From the NCBI GenBank assembly GCA_036872755.1, contig JAVHNS010000008.1:248001-312000 (forward strand): a stretch of 64,000 nt of DNA, read 5' to 3'. Below are positions 38,703 through 49,244 of the stretch, piece after piece. How positions within the stretch are numbered: the first letter of the stretch is position 1; each line of letters starts with the position of its first letter. Position numbers and translations under genes: made by a program. The notes under the pieces were generated by a model. That model was not told the origin of the DNA and ran no database searches. It was given only the letters and a program-made list of their open reading frames with translations. Source of the DNA: Orbilia blumenaviensis. Its lineage: Eukaryota; Ascomycota; Orbiliomycetes; Orbiliales; Orbiliaceae.

Positions 38703-39998
38703 ATGCACATATCCACTCGCTTCAACGTGCTCTTGTTCGCGCTCATTGCCCTCGTTTCCTTCACCACCGCGCGCACAACCATAACAATCCAATCCTGTTC
38801 AACCCGCTACTGCGGAAACCCAACAAAGGCCATCCGCACCACCAAGACAGTCCACAAGACCACCCGATACAGCGTCTACCGCTGGAAGACCTCCACCAAA
38901 TACCGAACCACTCACACCCTTACGTCGACAAAATATACGACCTTAACAAAATATAATACTAATACTATCAGGACTGTTACGATTTATACTGGTAAATCTA
39001 CACGTATTCAAACTCTTGTGCCGTCAGTTTATGCGACTGAGCCGCAGACATGGACGTTTGATAGAACCGTGATTATTACGCCGACGTACACGGTCCCCGC
39101 GCCCTCGGGGTTTATTGGAGTGGATAATGATCCTGATAATTCTGCGTCGCCGGATTATACCCCCCTTCCTGCGCCACAGGAGCCTGATAGGCTCAAGCGG
39201 GATTCGGCGCGAGATGCTGCTGCTGAAGTGCTTGAGCCCCGCGATCCGGCGAATAGATACGCTGAGGCAGTGACTTGCACGAAAACACTGTTGACAAAAA
39301 CTGGTACGATGGATGTGTGGATGACGACTACGAAGACCTTGGGTGTGACTACTGCGCTGGTTCAGAAGACGGTTACGATCAATAGGACAAACACTAAGAC
39401 TGTGACTGCGAAGGATGCGCGCACGATCCGCACGCTGTCCACGAAGTACAGCAGCGTTTGGGGCACTTCTACACAGACTATTTGGACTATGCAGCCGGTT
39501 ACGATTTCTCCTACTGTTACCTTGACTTCTGAGGCTACGGCTACGGCCTACGCCGCCTGTGCGATTAACAACGTCGCACCAGATTGGCGCCCAGGTCAGC
39601 TCGTCGCCGCGAACTACGGGCCTGCGCCCGGTGAGAAGTATATCGACATCGTCGGCAAAACCGGCACGGAGGAATGTTGCGTTCTATGCCTCAACTACAG
39701 CGGACCAGGAAAATGTCTTGGAACCGTATGGAACTTCCTCGGCGCTGAGATTCCAGAGGAAGATTGCCCTGATGCTTTCAGTGGTGGTGTGTTTATGGGA
39801 TGGGAGTTCTGTCCATTTGATCCGGATGATCATTCGATGTGTAGGCTTATTATTAGTGATGATGAGGAGGGAACTTGTAAGACGCATACGTTTGAGTATG
39901 TCAGACATGTTGTGGGGAAGACGAGGATGAAGTATGTTAGCAATGGGCCGTCGTGCGCGAGGTATAAGTATACCGTTGAGGGCCCGAGCCAGCCTTAG
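38703..39998 (+). CDS. Secreted Thr-rich protein with Cys-rich C-terminal domain
   Basis: A single exon of 431 residues. A signal peptide covers about residues 1-23 (hydrophobic LLFALIALVSF, then TTA). Two Thr/Lys/Tyr-rich blocks follow, at about 24-130 and 190-280. They are separated by a Pro/Asp-rich linker with a Kex2-type Lys-Arg site at 165-166, so the precursor may be cut in the Golgi. The C-terminal part (about 284-425) contains ten cysteines (286, 325, 326, 329, 338, 355, 370, 380, 392, 418), including a T-E-E-C-C-V-L-C cluster, and resembles a PAN/apple-like disulphide domain. That comparison is weak. No GPI signal is seen at the C-terminus. It is probably O-mannosylated and located at the cell wall or secreted. 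Its role is unknown. Confidence 0.85.
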   Translation: MHISTRFNVLLFALIALVSFTTARTTITIQSCSTRYCGNPTKAIRTTKTVHKTTRYSVYRWKTSTKYRTTHTLTSTKYTTLTKYNTNTIRTVTIYTGKSTRIQTLVPSVYATEPQTWTFDRTVIITPTYTVPAPSGFIGVDNDPDNSASPDYTPLPAPQEPDRLKRDSARDAAAEVLEPRDPANRYAEAVTCTKTLLTKTGTMDVWMTTTKTLGVTTALVQKTVTINRTNTKTVTAKDARTIRTLSTKYSSVWGTSTQTIWTMQPVTISPTVTLTSEATATAYAACAINNVAPDWRPGQLVAANYGPAPGEKYIDIVGKTGTEECCVLCLNYSGPGKCLGTVWNFLGAEIPEEDCPDAFSGGVFMGWEFCPFDPDDHSMCRLIISDDEEGTCKTHTFEYVRHVVGKTRMKYVSNGPSCARYKYTVEGPSQP

Positions 39999-42107
39999 GC
40001 TTTATGAAGCTGGTGGCTTGACGAATGATAGTTAATAATGTTTATGTAATGTCGAGGTCGGAGAATGTCACAGTTGTGGTCAACAGCGTCTGGGACCGAG
40101 ACTAGGAGAATGTTATATATACTTTTATAATATCATGCTTACTGGAGAGGATTTGGGAGGGGTCTTCGAAAATGTCTCAAATTGTAGCCCCCCCCGGCAG
40201 CCCCCTATAGTATACACCCTGCGGACCGCGTTCAACAGATTAAGACTTGAATTTATCTGATCCTGGGACTTAAGCGTATATAGGGCGCTGTAGCACCTGT
40301 ACATCTTTTTTTTTCTTCTTTTTTTTTTTTAAGTAGTTCTTCCAATTCAATAACTTTCTAGCTTTCTAGCCGTCTATTAGTTACACCTGCCCTTTACGCC
40401 CAGCTGTCTAAACGAATTCTAGAGAGCTTGCGCTCCCATGCGGTGTCTGGACCTCAGGTAGTTGAGTTGAGGCTATGTATATTTTTTTTGCGCTAGGCCG
40501 CAGTTTGGGGACTGCATAAGTGTGTTAAATTAGCATTGTTATGCTAGCGAGCCCTGGAGTTGTAAACCAGCCTCTACAACGAATCTACAAAAAACACTAA
40601 CTAGTTACACGAATAAGAGTGAGCTAGCGCAGGTGGAATAGAAGTGGTATCGGCACACATAGAAATGTAAAGTTAGTTGGCAGCCCTTTTAAACTTCTTT
40701 TTGCAGCCCTATCTTACCAAGAAGCATACTACGAGACTCACTTGGGCATGAGAATATAGATCAAGGGCCTGTGTATGGGCCACTAATATATGAAAACCTC
40801 AGAGTGTCAATCTGTGCAAGTAATTATATACGGTTAATTGCTATCTACTATGCCAAATGAGCAGGGCTTTTAACAACGCTTTAATACGGTTCTGTGAAGT
40901 AATCTCGATGTAAGCTATACCAAAACCCTCATATATACAAATTTCTGGCACAGTACTATACCAGGGCGACATTGTCTTGAATATTATTCTAATTCAACTA
41001 TACTCAGTGAGGCTGCTTGATAAACTATCGTGGCCAGCTCATCCACTGGCCTTCCGCACATCAACATACCACATTTTCAACAACAACATCATTTTATTTC
41101 CGATTCAAAGTCTGATAACTATAGTGATACTGGATTAACCCAGGAAAATTTCCGGCACTATCGATCCCATATAGGCTCTGCCCTCCGAGATCAGTGTACT
41201 TGAAATAAGCCTGGTGAAATGTACGTATGCCCAAGACATTTTCATAAGACAAAAGCGCAGGCTACATATCGAGTTGGGCAGCCCGCATTTAGTAGTTTTC
41301 TACTGGTTAGTCTAGAAGCTAAGCTAGGCTGGACCGTCCGCGCTGCAGCCAAATTTAATGCATCTACATTGGTAGCTTCCATGAGTCTAGAGGTGGGATC
41401 TGGCATTCACTGCGATTTTGGTAAACCCAAAAGTTCCAGTATTATTCAAGCTGACTTGAAGAAAGTTTCTTTACACTGGCCATGAAGTATATATCCTTCC
41501 TCCTCCTCCTCCTTGTATTTGCTGTAGCCTGAGGCTACCCTGGATCCATAGCTTCTGAGCAGCAGGAACATTCGAATGTCCCACTAATTCCGGTAGCCTT
41601 TTGAAACCTATATAATATATAATCCCAGCTCTTCGGACACCAATGCATGGGAGCCCGAACCTGAATCAAAGTTGCACTTTGGGCGCTCCATTACGCAGGT
41701 CAACCATTTTGACTCACCGGGTGGCGGCAGAAAAATCTTTTGGTTTTCACTTTTTGCATTTTTTAGAAAAGGTTTCTCCCTAGGGAGTGCTAGTCTCGGT
41801 CCCAGACGCTGTTGACCACAACTGTGGGAGTGCATGTGTGAGAGTACTGTCTCCAAAAATATTAAAACGATAATTGATATTACATAGATGGGCAGGGCAC
41901 GTTCGCTCTGAACGGCGCTAACGGCAGTTGCAGTCGAAGCTGGAATGGAGTGGAAATGAGTGAGTCAACTGTGATACACAGTCACGTGACCTGAAGCATT
42001 CTTAAAAGGGAAGCTTCCCCAAACCTCCCCAAATCTCTAAGATAAACCTCTCTTCAACCATCATCACCAGCTTCATCTTTAAAACAAATAAAATATAGAA
42101 CCCTACT
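39999..42107. other. Gene-free region
   Basis: Two kilobases with no supportable gene. The only notable frame (41219-41485, +, 88 residues) has no recognisable feature. There are T-rich and C-rich short tracts near 40186-40208 and 40304-40332. Confidence 0.5.
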
Positions 42108-44096
42108 ATGTCCGATATCCCCCAGCTATCTCTACAGCTCCAGTCCACGTCTCTTGCCTCCAGCAGCAGCAGCAGTGATAGCGCTTCTAGTGCAAACAAA
42201 GACAGAAACAACAACCGGAACTTGTCAACCCTCCCCATCGACATCCTAACCCACCACCTGATCCCTCAATTCGCAAACCCCCCGGTTCACCTCTCCCGCT
42301 CCCCTGCCATCCAGGTCTCTCCGGACTCGTCTGCCCTTCGCCAGTTAGCTTCGACCTCAAAACACTTTCGATCCCTCGTAAAAGGCCAGTATAAGACCTA
42401 CGTTCAGCACCAGTACCCTACCGTCTACGCGCACGCTATTACAACAACCGTCTCCCCAAACCTCAACAGCATAAACTGGTCCTCACTCGCCGCTCACTCC
42501 GAACAGCTATGTCGTCGCTGGGCCCTTCGTCAGTTCTATATCTCAAGGGTTCCCCTTGGGGTGCCGCAATCATCGTCGCCTTCCACCGCGCGCCACCATG
42601 ATTACAGCACTCATCATCATAGCCAACGATTCAATTCCAACAACAACAATAATAATAGGGATGTGAAACATTCATTCTCCCCCTGCATCGCCGTCTCCGA
42701 GTCCCCCGACGGGACCGAGACTTTGGTCATCGGCCAAGGCGCCTCCCTCGCCGTCCGCAGGGGAGAATACTCCCTTTGGCGGGAAATAAAGCGAAAAGGC
42801 ATGACCCTCGGCGGCGCGGACGACATTCTTTCCGTGCACATCTACAACCCGGACACTATACTCGCCGTCCGTAGCTCCAGTGTTGAGATTGTCTCGAACG
42901 TGCTGGGTAAAGACGGGATCAACGACGCAGGCGAGGATGGGCCATTAAGGATTACCCAAGCAGCGGATTTATTCCCCTCTGGGGCCAAGAACCCCACCGG
43001 GGGGATCTCGTCCAGCTGTCTTGCTAGCATTGCATCCTCCTCCTGCTCCTCTTCTACCCGCTCATTTGCGATCACCACATCAGCCTCTACAACAGCGCAC
43101 TCCGTTCAGCTCTTCACCCTCGACAGCGGCCTCACAACCCCCACATTCCCCAAAGCCTCCACCTTAACCTCTCCCTTACCCTCCAAGCCCTACACCTCAA
43201 CCTTCCTCACAAACTCCACAATCGCAACCGGCCACCGCACAGGAATCACACTCCACCACCTCTCAAACGCCTCCCTCACCGCAGTCGAAATCCCACACCC
43301 AATAACATCCTACAACCACGCGCTAAGCGTACACTCCCTCACCCCACTTTCCTTATCCCCATCCTCATCATCTAATAGTAGTATACTAGCATCAGGCTGG
43401 TCAGACGGCGTAACCCGTCTGTTAGACATTCGTAGTAACAAATTCATCGCAGAGTTTGAAAACCCAGTGTCGAATGAGGCTGTACCTATATACAGTCTTT
43501 TGCAAACTGCGCCGTTGGGGAATTTGTTACTTGCGGGGTCGTCGTTGCATCATGCTGTTGAGGTGCATGATTTGAGATATGCGGGGAATATGCATTCTTC
43601 TGTTATCAGTGATTATTATTTTAATAATAGTAGTAGCAGCAATAATTTTAATGGTAATGGCAATGGTAATGCGACGGAGTTGACCGGAGAAGGATGTCTC
43701 CTATTTTTCGACTCCCTAGCAAGAGGAAATATCCTGCCCCCAACCAGGGGAAACAATAATAATAACAACAGCAACCGTCGCCGCGGCGGAAAAGGCAGCA
43801 CGGCGATATACTCCCTCTCCTCCTCCTCCCCAGCATCAGGAAAAGTCTATATAGGAGTCGAAAACGGTGTGTTAAACATGGATTTCAGAAAGCGGAAGGT
43901 TGGAAAATATTGGGGTGCGGGATTATCCAGTGTTGAGAAGGTTAGAAAGAAGGAGGCCGAGAGGAATACCGGGGGTGGGGTGCCTATGTATTGGTTTGAT
44001 AGTGTTAGAGGGGCTGGTGATGAAGAAGGTGGGGTTAATGGACGGTGGTGGTGTGGTGGAGGGAAGGTTGCTGTTAAGGTAAGGGAGAGGAGGTAA
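42108..44096 (+). CDS. F-box protein with possible degenerate beta-propeller
   Basis: An intronless gene of 662 residues. An F-box-like segment lies at about 38-95 (L-S-T-L-P-I-D-I-L-T-x-H-L-I-P ... L-R-Q-L-A-S-T-S-K-H-F-R-S-L-V), the region that would bind Skp1 in an SCF ubiquitin ligase. The rest has Ser- and Asn-rich low-complexity insertions, for example near 170-185 and 500-520. Between them are strands recalling WD-type blades, such as L-A-S-G-W-S-D-G-V-T-R-L-L-D-I-R at about 425-440 and L-L-A-G-S-S-L-H-H-A-V-E-V-H-D-L. This suggests a substrate-binding propeller, but I could not count the blades. The target is unknown. It converges on the cystinosin gene, 276 bp away. Confidence 0.85.
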   Translation: MSDIPQLSLQLQSTSLASSSSSSDSASSANKDRNNNRNLSTLPIDILTHHLIPQFANPPVHLSRSPAIQVSPDSSALRQLASTSKHFRSLVKGQYKTYVQHQYPTVYAHAITTTVSPNLNSINWSSLAAHSEQLCRRWALRQFYISRVPLGVPQSSSPSTARHHDYSTHHHSQRFNSNNNNNNRDVKHSFSPCIAVSESPDGTETLVIGQGASLAVRRGEYSLWREIKRKGMTLGGADDILSVHIYNPDTILAVRSSSVEIVSNVLGKDGINDAGEDGPLRITQAADLFPSGAKNPTGGISSSCLASIASSSCSSSTRSFAITTSASTTAHSVQLFTLDSGLTTPTFPKASTLTSPLPSKPYTSTFLTNSTIATGHRTGITLHHLSNASLTAVEIPHPITSYNHALSVHSLTPLSLSPSSSSNSSILASGWSDGVTRLLDIRSNKFIAEFENPVSNEAVPIYSLLQTAPLGNLLLAGSSLHHAVEVHDLRYAGNMHSSVISDYYFNNSSSSNNFNGNGNGNATELTGEGCLLFFDSLARGNILPPTRGNNNNNNSNRRRGGKGSTAIYSLSSSSPASGKVYIGVENGVLNMDFRKRKVGKYWGAGLSSVEKVRKKEAERNTGGGVPMYWFDSVRGAGDEEGGVNGRWWCGGGKVAVKVRERR

Positions 44097-44372
44097 TTTT
44101 ACGATCACATTTATATCGTAGATAAGATACTTCATTGAACCGATATAAAATGAGAATAGAAACGCTGAGTTAAACCGAACAATACAAAATGTAAACAGCT
44201 AAAAGCAGGAGACCACTGAAAACTCCGTATCCCGAAATACATATACCTCCCAAACCCCCTTTATTTAGTATGCCCCCCCCTCTAGGCCTCTATACCCTCT
44301 TTCCTTCCTTCTTTCTTGATAGTTAGAGCCCCCCCTCTATACATCATATGTGTATTTTTAGTAAAAAGGAGA

Positions 44373-45504
44373 CTACTCGGAAACCCCGCCATCATCATCC
44401 ACATACCTCCCCCTCTCCCTCACCAACGGTGTTCTCTCCGTTGACCCCCTTCCGCCCTCCTCCTCATCCCCTTCTTCTTCTTCTTCTTCCTCTTTATCCT
44501 CCTCATCCAAATCCCTAACCTGCTCCCTCCCCCTGTATATAATATAATGCTGCACAATAAAAACCACATTAAGCGCCATACTAATAACCCCCAGCCCAGT
44601 CTTTACAATATTGCCCTTAACCCCATCCCACCCCCCCTCCAACGCCGCATCAATTCCCAATTGCACAAGCGACAAAAGACCACCGAAGAAGTCCGCCAAA
44701 ATCTGCCAGATGCTGAAGCCCTCAGTCGATTTGTTGATATAGTTGATATATATCTGCGGTAGGTATTTTATCAACGTTACCAGGAGTTTTGATAAACTGA
44801 GAACGGTAGTGACGTCGAGGTAGTTTAATTTCGAAAAATCCCAGAAATTGGTGTTTTCGTCCTGGTTTATGACCATTACACCGCCCGCCTGTGATGATAT
44901 CCTAACATGCGATATCGCCGTCTTATTCCCCGCCGCATCCATACCCGCGGTAGGAGAGTTAAAATCTTGGTCTGATTCATTCCCCACCGCGATACTCGTA
45001 ACCAAAAGACAAGTACTGATGATCCCCACGATAACCCCCCACACAACCGGTCTGGTCCTCTCCCTCTTCCTCCCCGTTTCATAACCCCAGATACTGGGGA
45101 AAAACTGCGAATAAGTCAAACAAGCTAATACGAAAGCATGTACAGCAAACGCAAGGTCATTGAGTCTGACGGTTGGATTGGGGGCATGAGGGTAGCGGAT
45201 GGCGTATTCGGAACGGATGGTGGGGGAGTAGAGTAGGAGGGCGGTGTAGAGGGTGTAGCAGAGGAAGCCGAGGATGTTGAGCGGGAAGTAGGAGGTTGCT
45301 ACACCGAGGGTTGAGCGGCGGGCACGGTTCTGGAGGAATTGCGGGTAGAAGGAGAGGGTCCAGAGTGCGAAACTATAATTTTTTTTTGTTAATATCTCAA
45401 TGTCATCTCGAGAGGTCGGTATGAAGGGAGGGGGGGGGGGCGTACTAGGTCCAGCCGACGAGCCAGGAGATGCCCTCTGCGATGTCGCGGCCGGTGATAG
45501 CCAT
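44373..45504 (-). CDS. Cystinosin homologue (PQ-loop lysosomal/vacuolar cystine transporter)
   Basis: Two exons (45504-45446, 45372-44373) with a 73-bp intron encode 352 residues. Two PQ-loop motifs are present, SFYPQFLQN (P30, Q31) and KYLPQIYINYINKSTEG (P225, Q226), each on the first helix of a three-helix bundle as in the cystinosin/ERS1 family. Such proteins export cystine from the vacuole together with protons. The protein starts directly at the first helix, without the glycosylated lumenal N-terminus of the human protein. Instead a loop of about 50 residues (roughly 150-200) with two N-glycosylation sequons (N-E-S, N-K-T) lies between later helices. The C-terminal tail (about 300-352) is a Glu/Asp stretch followed by E-R-T-P-L-V, close to an acidic dileucine-type vacuolar sorting signal. 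Identification is firm. The sorting role of the tail is inferred. Confidence 0.93.
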
Positions 45505-45620
45505 GGTTTAAATTTATATTATATTCTGTTCTGGTGCTTTTACTTATGATATTTTGGTTTTGGTTTTTTTTGTGGTTGTATGTCTACTCCATCGCAAGAT
45601 CTAGATCTATCCCTCTCCCC

Positions 45621-45646
45621 CTTTCTTTCTTTCTTTCTTTCTTTTT
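45621..45646. repeat. CTTT microsatellite
   Basis: Six CTTT-type units in the probable leader or promoter of the cystinosin gene (gene on the minus strand). Confidence 0.9.
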
Positions 45647-47007
45647 CCGAAAAAAAATATGGGGGGTTTCTTTAAATATATAGATAAAGATATTTAAATT
45701 CGTTTCGGAGGATGAAAGAAGAGAGGACAGGTGTGTCGTCAACAGGAGCTACCCGTATTGCGCCGGTTCTGGAATTCCTTCTGCTTTGGGGAATGCCCAG
45801 CCGTCGGTGGGAAGTTTAAGCCGCTGGTGACCGATGGTTATCAAATAGAAATCGGTTATGGAGATACGTGTGCTTAAACTAAGTACGGAATAACTAATAT
45901 CGACGTCGCGACACTTGTTTTTGAAAATAGATCTATAGCTAAAAAAAATAAAAAAAGTTCTAAAGAAATAAGAGGAGAGGGGATGAAGAAGTTGGAAAAG
46001 GATCATGTCTTGCGCACGAGGCGTTTGTTAATGTTTGTTTGCAACGTTTGTTTGTAAGCCGGCGCATGACCGAGAATCGACAGCTAATCTTGGGATTGCA
46101 CCATTTTTTTTTCAATTTTGTTGGCAGCACAACATCTGCCCCTGTCTTATGATGTATATTACTAAGCACAGAAATGACCCTTGTGGTTTTTTTTTGTGGC
46201 AGTTGGACCCCTGGAGCTAGTAGCTTGGCTCGTGTAGCTGAACGTTAACTAGCTGGGGCCTGGGATCTGGGATCTTAAAAACTTAATTCTGGGAGTTAAT
46301 TAAGTATACGGAGGTATTGATACTTTGCAAATTTGGGGGGGTACGTGTATGTACGGTTTTATAAACCTTTTATATCTATATCTGGAAAAAAATATTGGAT
46401 GTTCGCCCCGGAGATTTACTTTTGTGGTTTCAACACCTTAATGCAGCTGTTGCAATTTTTCCTTCTCTCAGAGTTAAGAAGCTGGAAGCTAATAGAATTA
46501 AGCTTATTCTGTATAGAAGACTGGACGGTAACGATGATTTTCTCGGTATTAAGTTGACTTATGGATTTCGATAATGTGATTTGATTATTCTTTAAGATTT
46601 ATCATCTGGATTTATGACACTGGTGCGTATGTATATACAGAATCCGAGGTATGCTAGTATCGTTAGCACCAGCTACCTAGGTATGTATGGGAGACATTAC
46701 TTGATAATATAGGCCGATGGCATCCTTCCCAGTCTCGGCATAATCCTATTATAGGTGCCGTCGAATTCCTAAATGCGATATGTTTGTAAGTAGTCCAGCG
46801 TAGCCTTGTTACCAGGGTCACTTTAGTACTACACAGCCCAGGAGTTACCTACGTAACTGGGGCGTGGGTGCATGTGGTCATGTTGCCCGTAGAAACTACC
46901 TCGAGTGGGGGCAGGGGTGTGATACTAACAAAATCCTTTTCTATACCCTGTAGTGTAATTTAAGTAGCGTGTGAATGTGGAACGTCAGCGCTGATAGCTT
47001 GGTTTGG

Positions 47008-47087
47008 GAGCTTGGTTGCGCGACGGCTGAATGCGGTAATATAGCTGAATATGGAAGCTTGGTCGCGCGACGGATGGATATGGTAAT
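47008..47087. repeat. Imperfect direct duplication
   Basis: Two copies of a unit of about 33 bp built around AGCTTGGTYGCGCGACGG start near 47008 and 47054. They differ at several positions. The repeat is in non-coding DNA and no function is apparent. Confidence 0.75.
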
Positions 47088-47928
47088 TACTGAATGCGGT
47101 AGTATACTTTGCCTTAGGAAAATTGGTACATTTTTTCGGAAGACATTAAGGCCTTCTTGTGCGCTGAGGATGTTTTGAGTTTTTTTTTGATATGTCCTTA
47201 TCGCTATCGATTAGATCAATAACGAGTTTCATTTTGATAGACAGCCCGGGAACACATTCTTTTCTCCTATGATAGCTGGTCCAAGATAAGGCAAGTAGGT
47301 GGTTATTCCTATATATACTCGGACGAGAATAACGGGTGGGAAGATGGAAGTGGGGGGAAAAATGTGTAGATAATGAGGAAAAGTAAAATGCTTACTGATT
47401 AGGGCTATTGTGGCATAATATTAGTATAGTCTCGAGGCATTGGCCGCGCCAAAGTGGTGATATGACGTTGTAACATAAATCAAGGGAAAGACCCAGCGGG
47501 GGCAACGAGTGCTGATTGAATAGGATAGAAAGTATGTCAAAAGGGTGGGTTTATCGAGCCGGGAAATCTTAGATAGGCAGTGTATGTTGCCTGGACCCAC
47601 CGTGCTGCTGGCTTTTACATGCATGTACATTAACAATGCTGCATATATGTTTGAATGGGGATATATATGTACACGCACGCAGACCTTGCTATCTCAGTTT
47701 GAAGTCCGCACATAGGATCGATTGAAATAAATCTGCAAGCGTATATACTTGCTCGATGTTCACCTACTATAGTCTCATTTATCCCTTGGGATTTTGACAA
47801 AAGTTATTTATTATTAAGATATAAAATGCAAAAAATTGGCTCGCAACCAGATCTGTCGAAAACACCTAGTCTCATAAACCAGCCTCCCCCAAGTGCCCCC
47901 AAACTGCCCGATCAAAATCAAATTTGGC

Positions 47929-49244
47929 TTATATGACAATAGGGGTAACTTTGAATTCAAAGGGAGTGAGAGCCAACGGTACAATGTCGCTGTAACCCAC
48001 GATTACGCGCTCGTCATAACCCGGCATCCACCCAATCATGAGATCGTAGTTCGGCTGGGGCCAACTAAACTGTAGAAAGCCATCTGCGTCTTTTGTGACT
48101 CTGTAGGGTTGTCTCTCAGGATTTAGCTGAGCGGTTGTAGCCCAGAGAATCTGCGCGAAGGGCCTATGACCGCTATTCTGGTAAGGATCACCACAGGCCA
48201 TTTTATCACCCCACCAAAGCTGCTGGGTTGCTTCGTCTAGTCGAAGATAAACCGCTTGGGCGAGGGTTCCGACCGCTTTAGCTTCGAACCAAGTCTGAAG
48301 ATACTCCAGGTCGCCGCCTAACCAAGTTGACACTGGTACGCCGTTACGAAAAGCCTGCGCGACAAAGCTGGTTATTTCAGGTGGGCTAACCGTCTTTGTT
48401 ACTGTTGTAACGGTAGTCGTAGCGTCGACGGTAGCATCTATGACTGTAACGAACGTTGTTTCAACTGCTTTGACGATGCTCGTAAGACTTATCTCGGTGG
48501 TGGGGAGGGTTATAGTAGTAGACGGTGTTGCAGATGCTGTGACGGTTCTAGCGGTCACACCGATACACGAACATGCGCTTGAGAAGCGGACAATACCGGA
48601 GCATGGCGAGGCGTACGCGGGGAAACTTGTGGATGATGACAGGGTAACTGTTGCTGCCCTCTTTATTGGGATGCTGACTTGATTGGCGGTTATTTCCGTT
48701 GTAGCAGTAACGGGTTTTACATCGGTAAATGTATCATGAACGATTTCGACGAGGGTGGTCGGTATTGTGACTGTATTTGTCTGGGAAGTTGTGCTGTATT
48801 CGGTTATGGTTCTGTAGGTTTCATACTCTTGGTGTTAAGATGCATGTTTGAGAATATCTAGAAATTACGGTGTGTATGACAGGTTTTCGATTACTTACAC
48901 AACAGGAGCCGTGACAGTGACATCGATGAGCCCTCGGCAGTCTAACGTCGCCTGGGGGAGGCGTGTAGGGAACTGTGAGGCTCGTAAAGCTATATATTCA
49001 TTATCTAACCGTTAGTAATTACCTTTCATGGATGCCAACGTATTAAGATATTGATTTATATAATCTTAATGGTATATTGACGATGGAGGGGGTTATTCGT
49101 GAACTCAAGACCTTGGTAATACATACCTCTCAGACAGTTATCTGCATGACATTGCCCGCCAGCTCTTTTGACAACCGCGGCTGCGGAAGCCATAGGTGCC
49201 GCACATGCCGCTCCAAGTGCGAGGATAAGAAATTTAGGAACCAT
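47929..49244 (-). CDS. Secreted Thr-rich protein, paralogue A
   Basis: Three exons (49244-49127, 48989-48899, 48811-47929; introns 137 and 87 bp) encode 363 residues. The signal peptide is MVPKFLILALGAACAAPMAS plus a few residues. Next is the motif C-H-A-D-N-C-L-R-A-L-R-A (around 32-43) typical of secreted Pezizomycotina proteins. A Lys-Arg site within I-P-I-K-R-A follows, then Y-A-S-P-C-S-G-I-V-R-F-S-S-A-C-S-C-I-G-V-T, a Thr/Val-rich linker, and a C-terminal domain of about 150 residues without a known fold. The Lys-Arg suggests Kex2 cleavage of an N-terminal propeptide. The start ATG was chosen because it opens the signal peptide. An upstream in-frame codon would bury it. It is closely related to the gene at 50775-52009, with the same intron positions and phases. 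Function is unknown, probably cell-surface or secreted. Confidence 0.88.

Larger units (their letters stand above)
45505..47928. other. Gene-free region upstream of cystinosin gene
   Basis: No supportable gene in 2.4 kb. It holds a CTTT microsatellite at 45621-45646 close to the cystinosin start and a small imperfect direct duplication at 47008-47087. Confidence 0.55.

Noticed and set aside
41219..41485. 88-codon frame on the + strand
   Set aside because: No recognisable features and no supporting splice signals.
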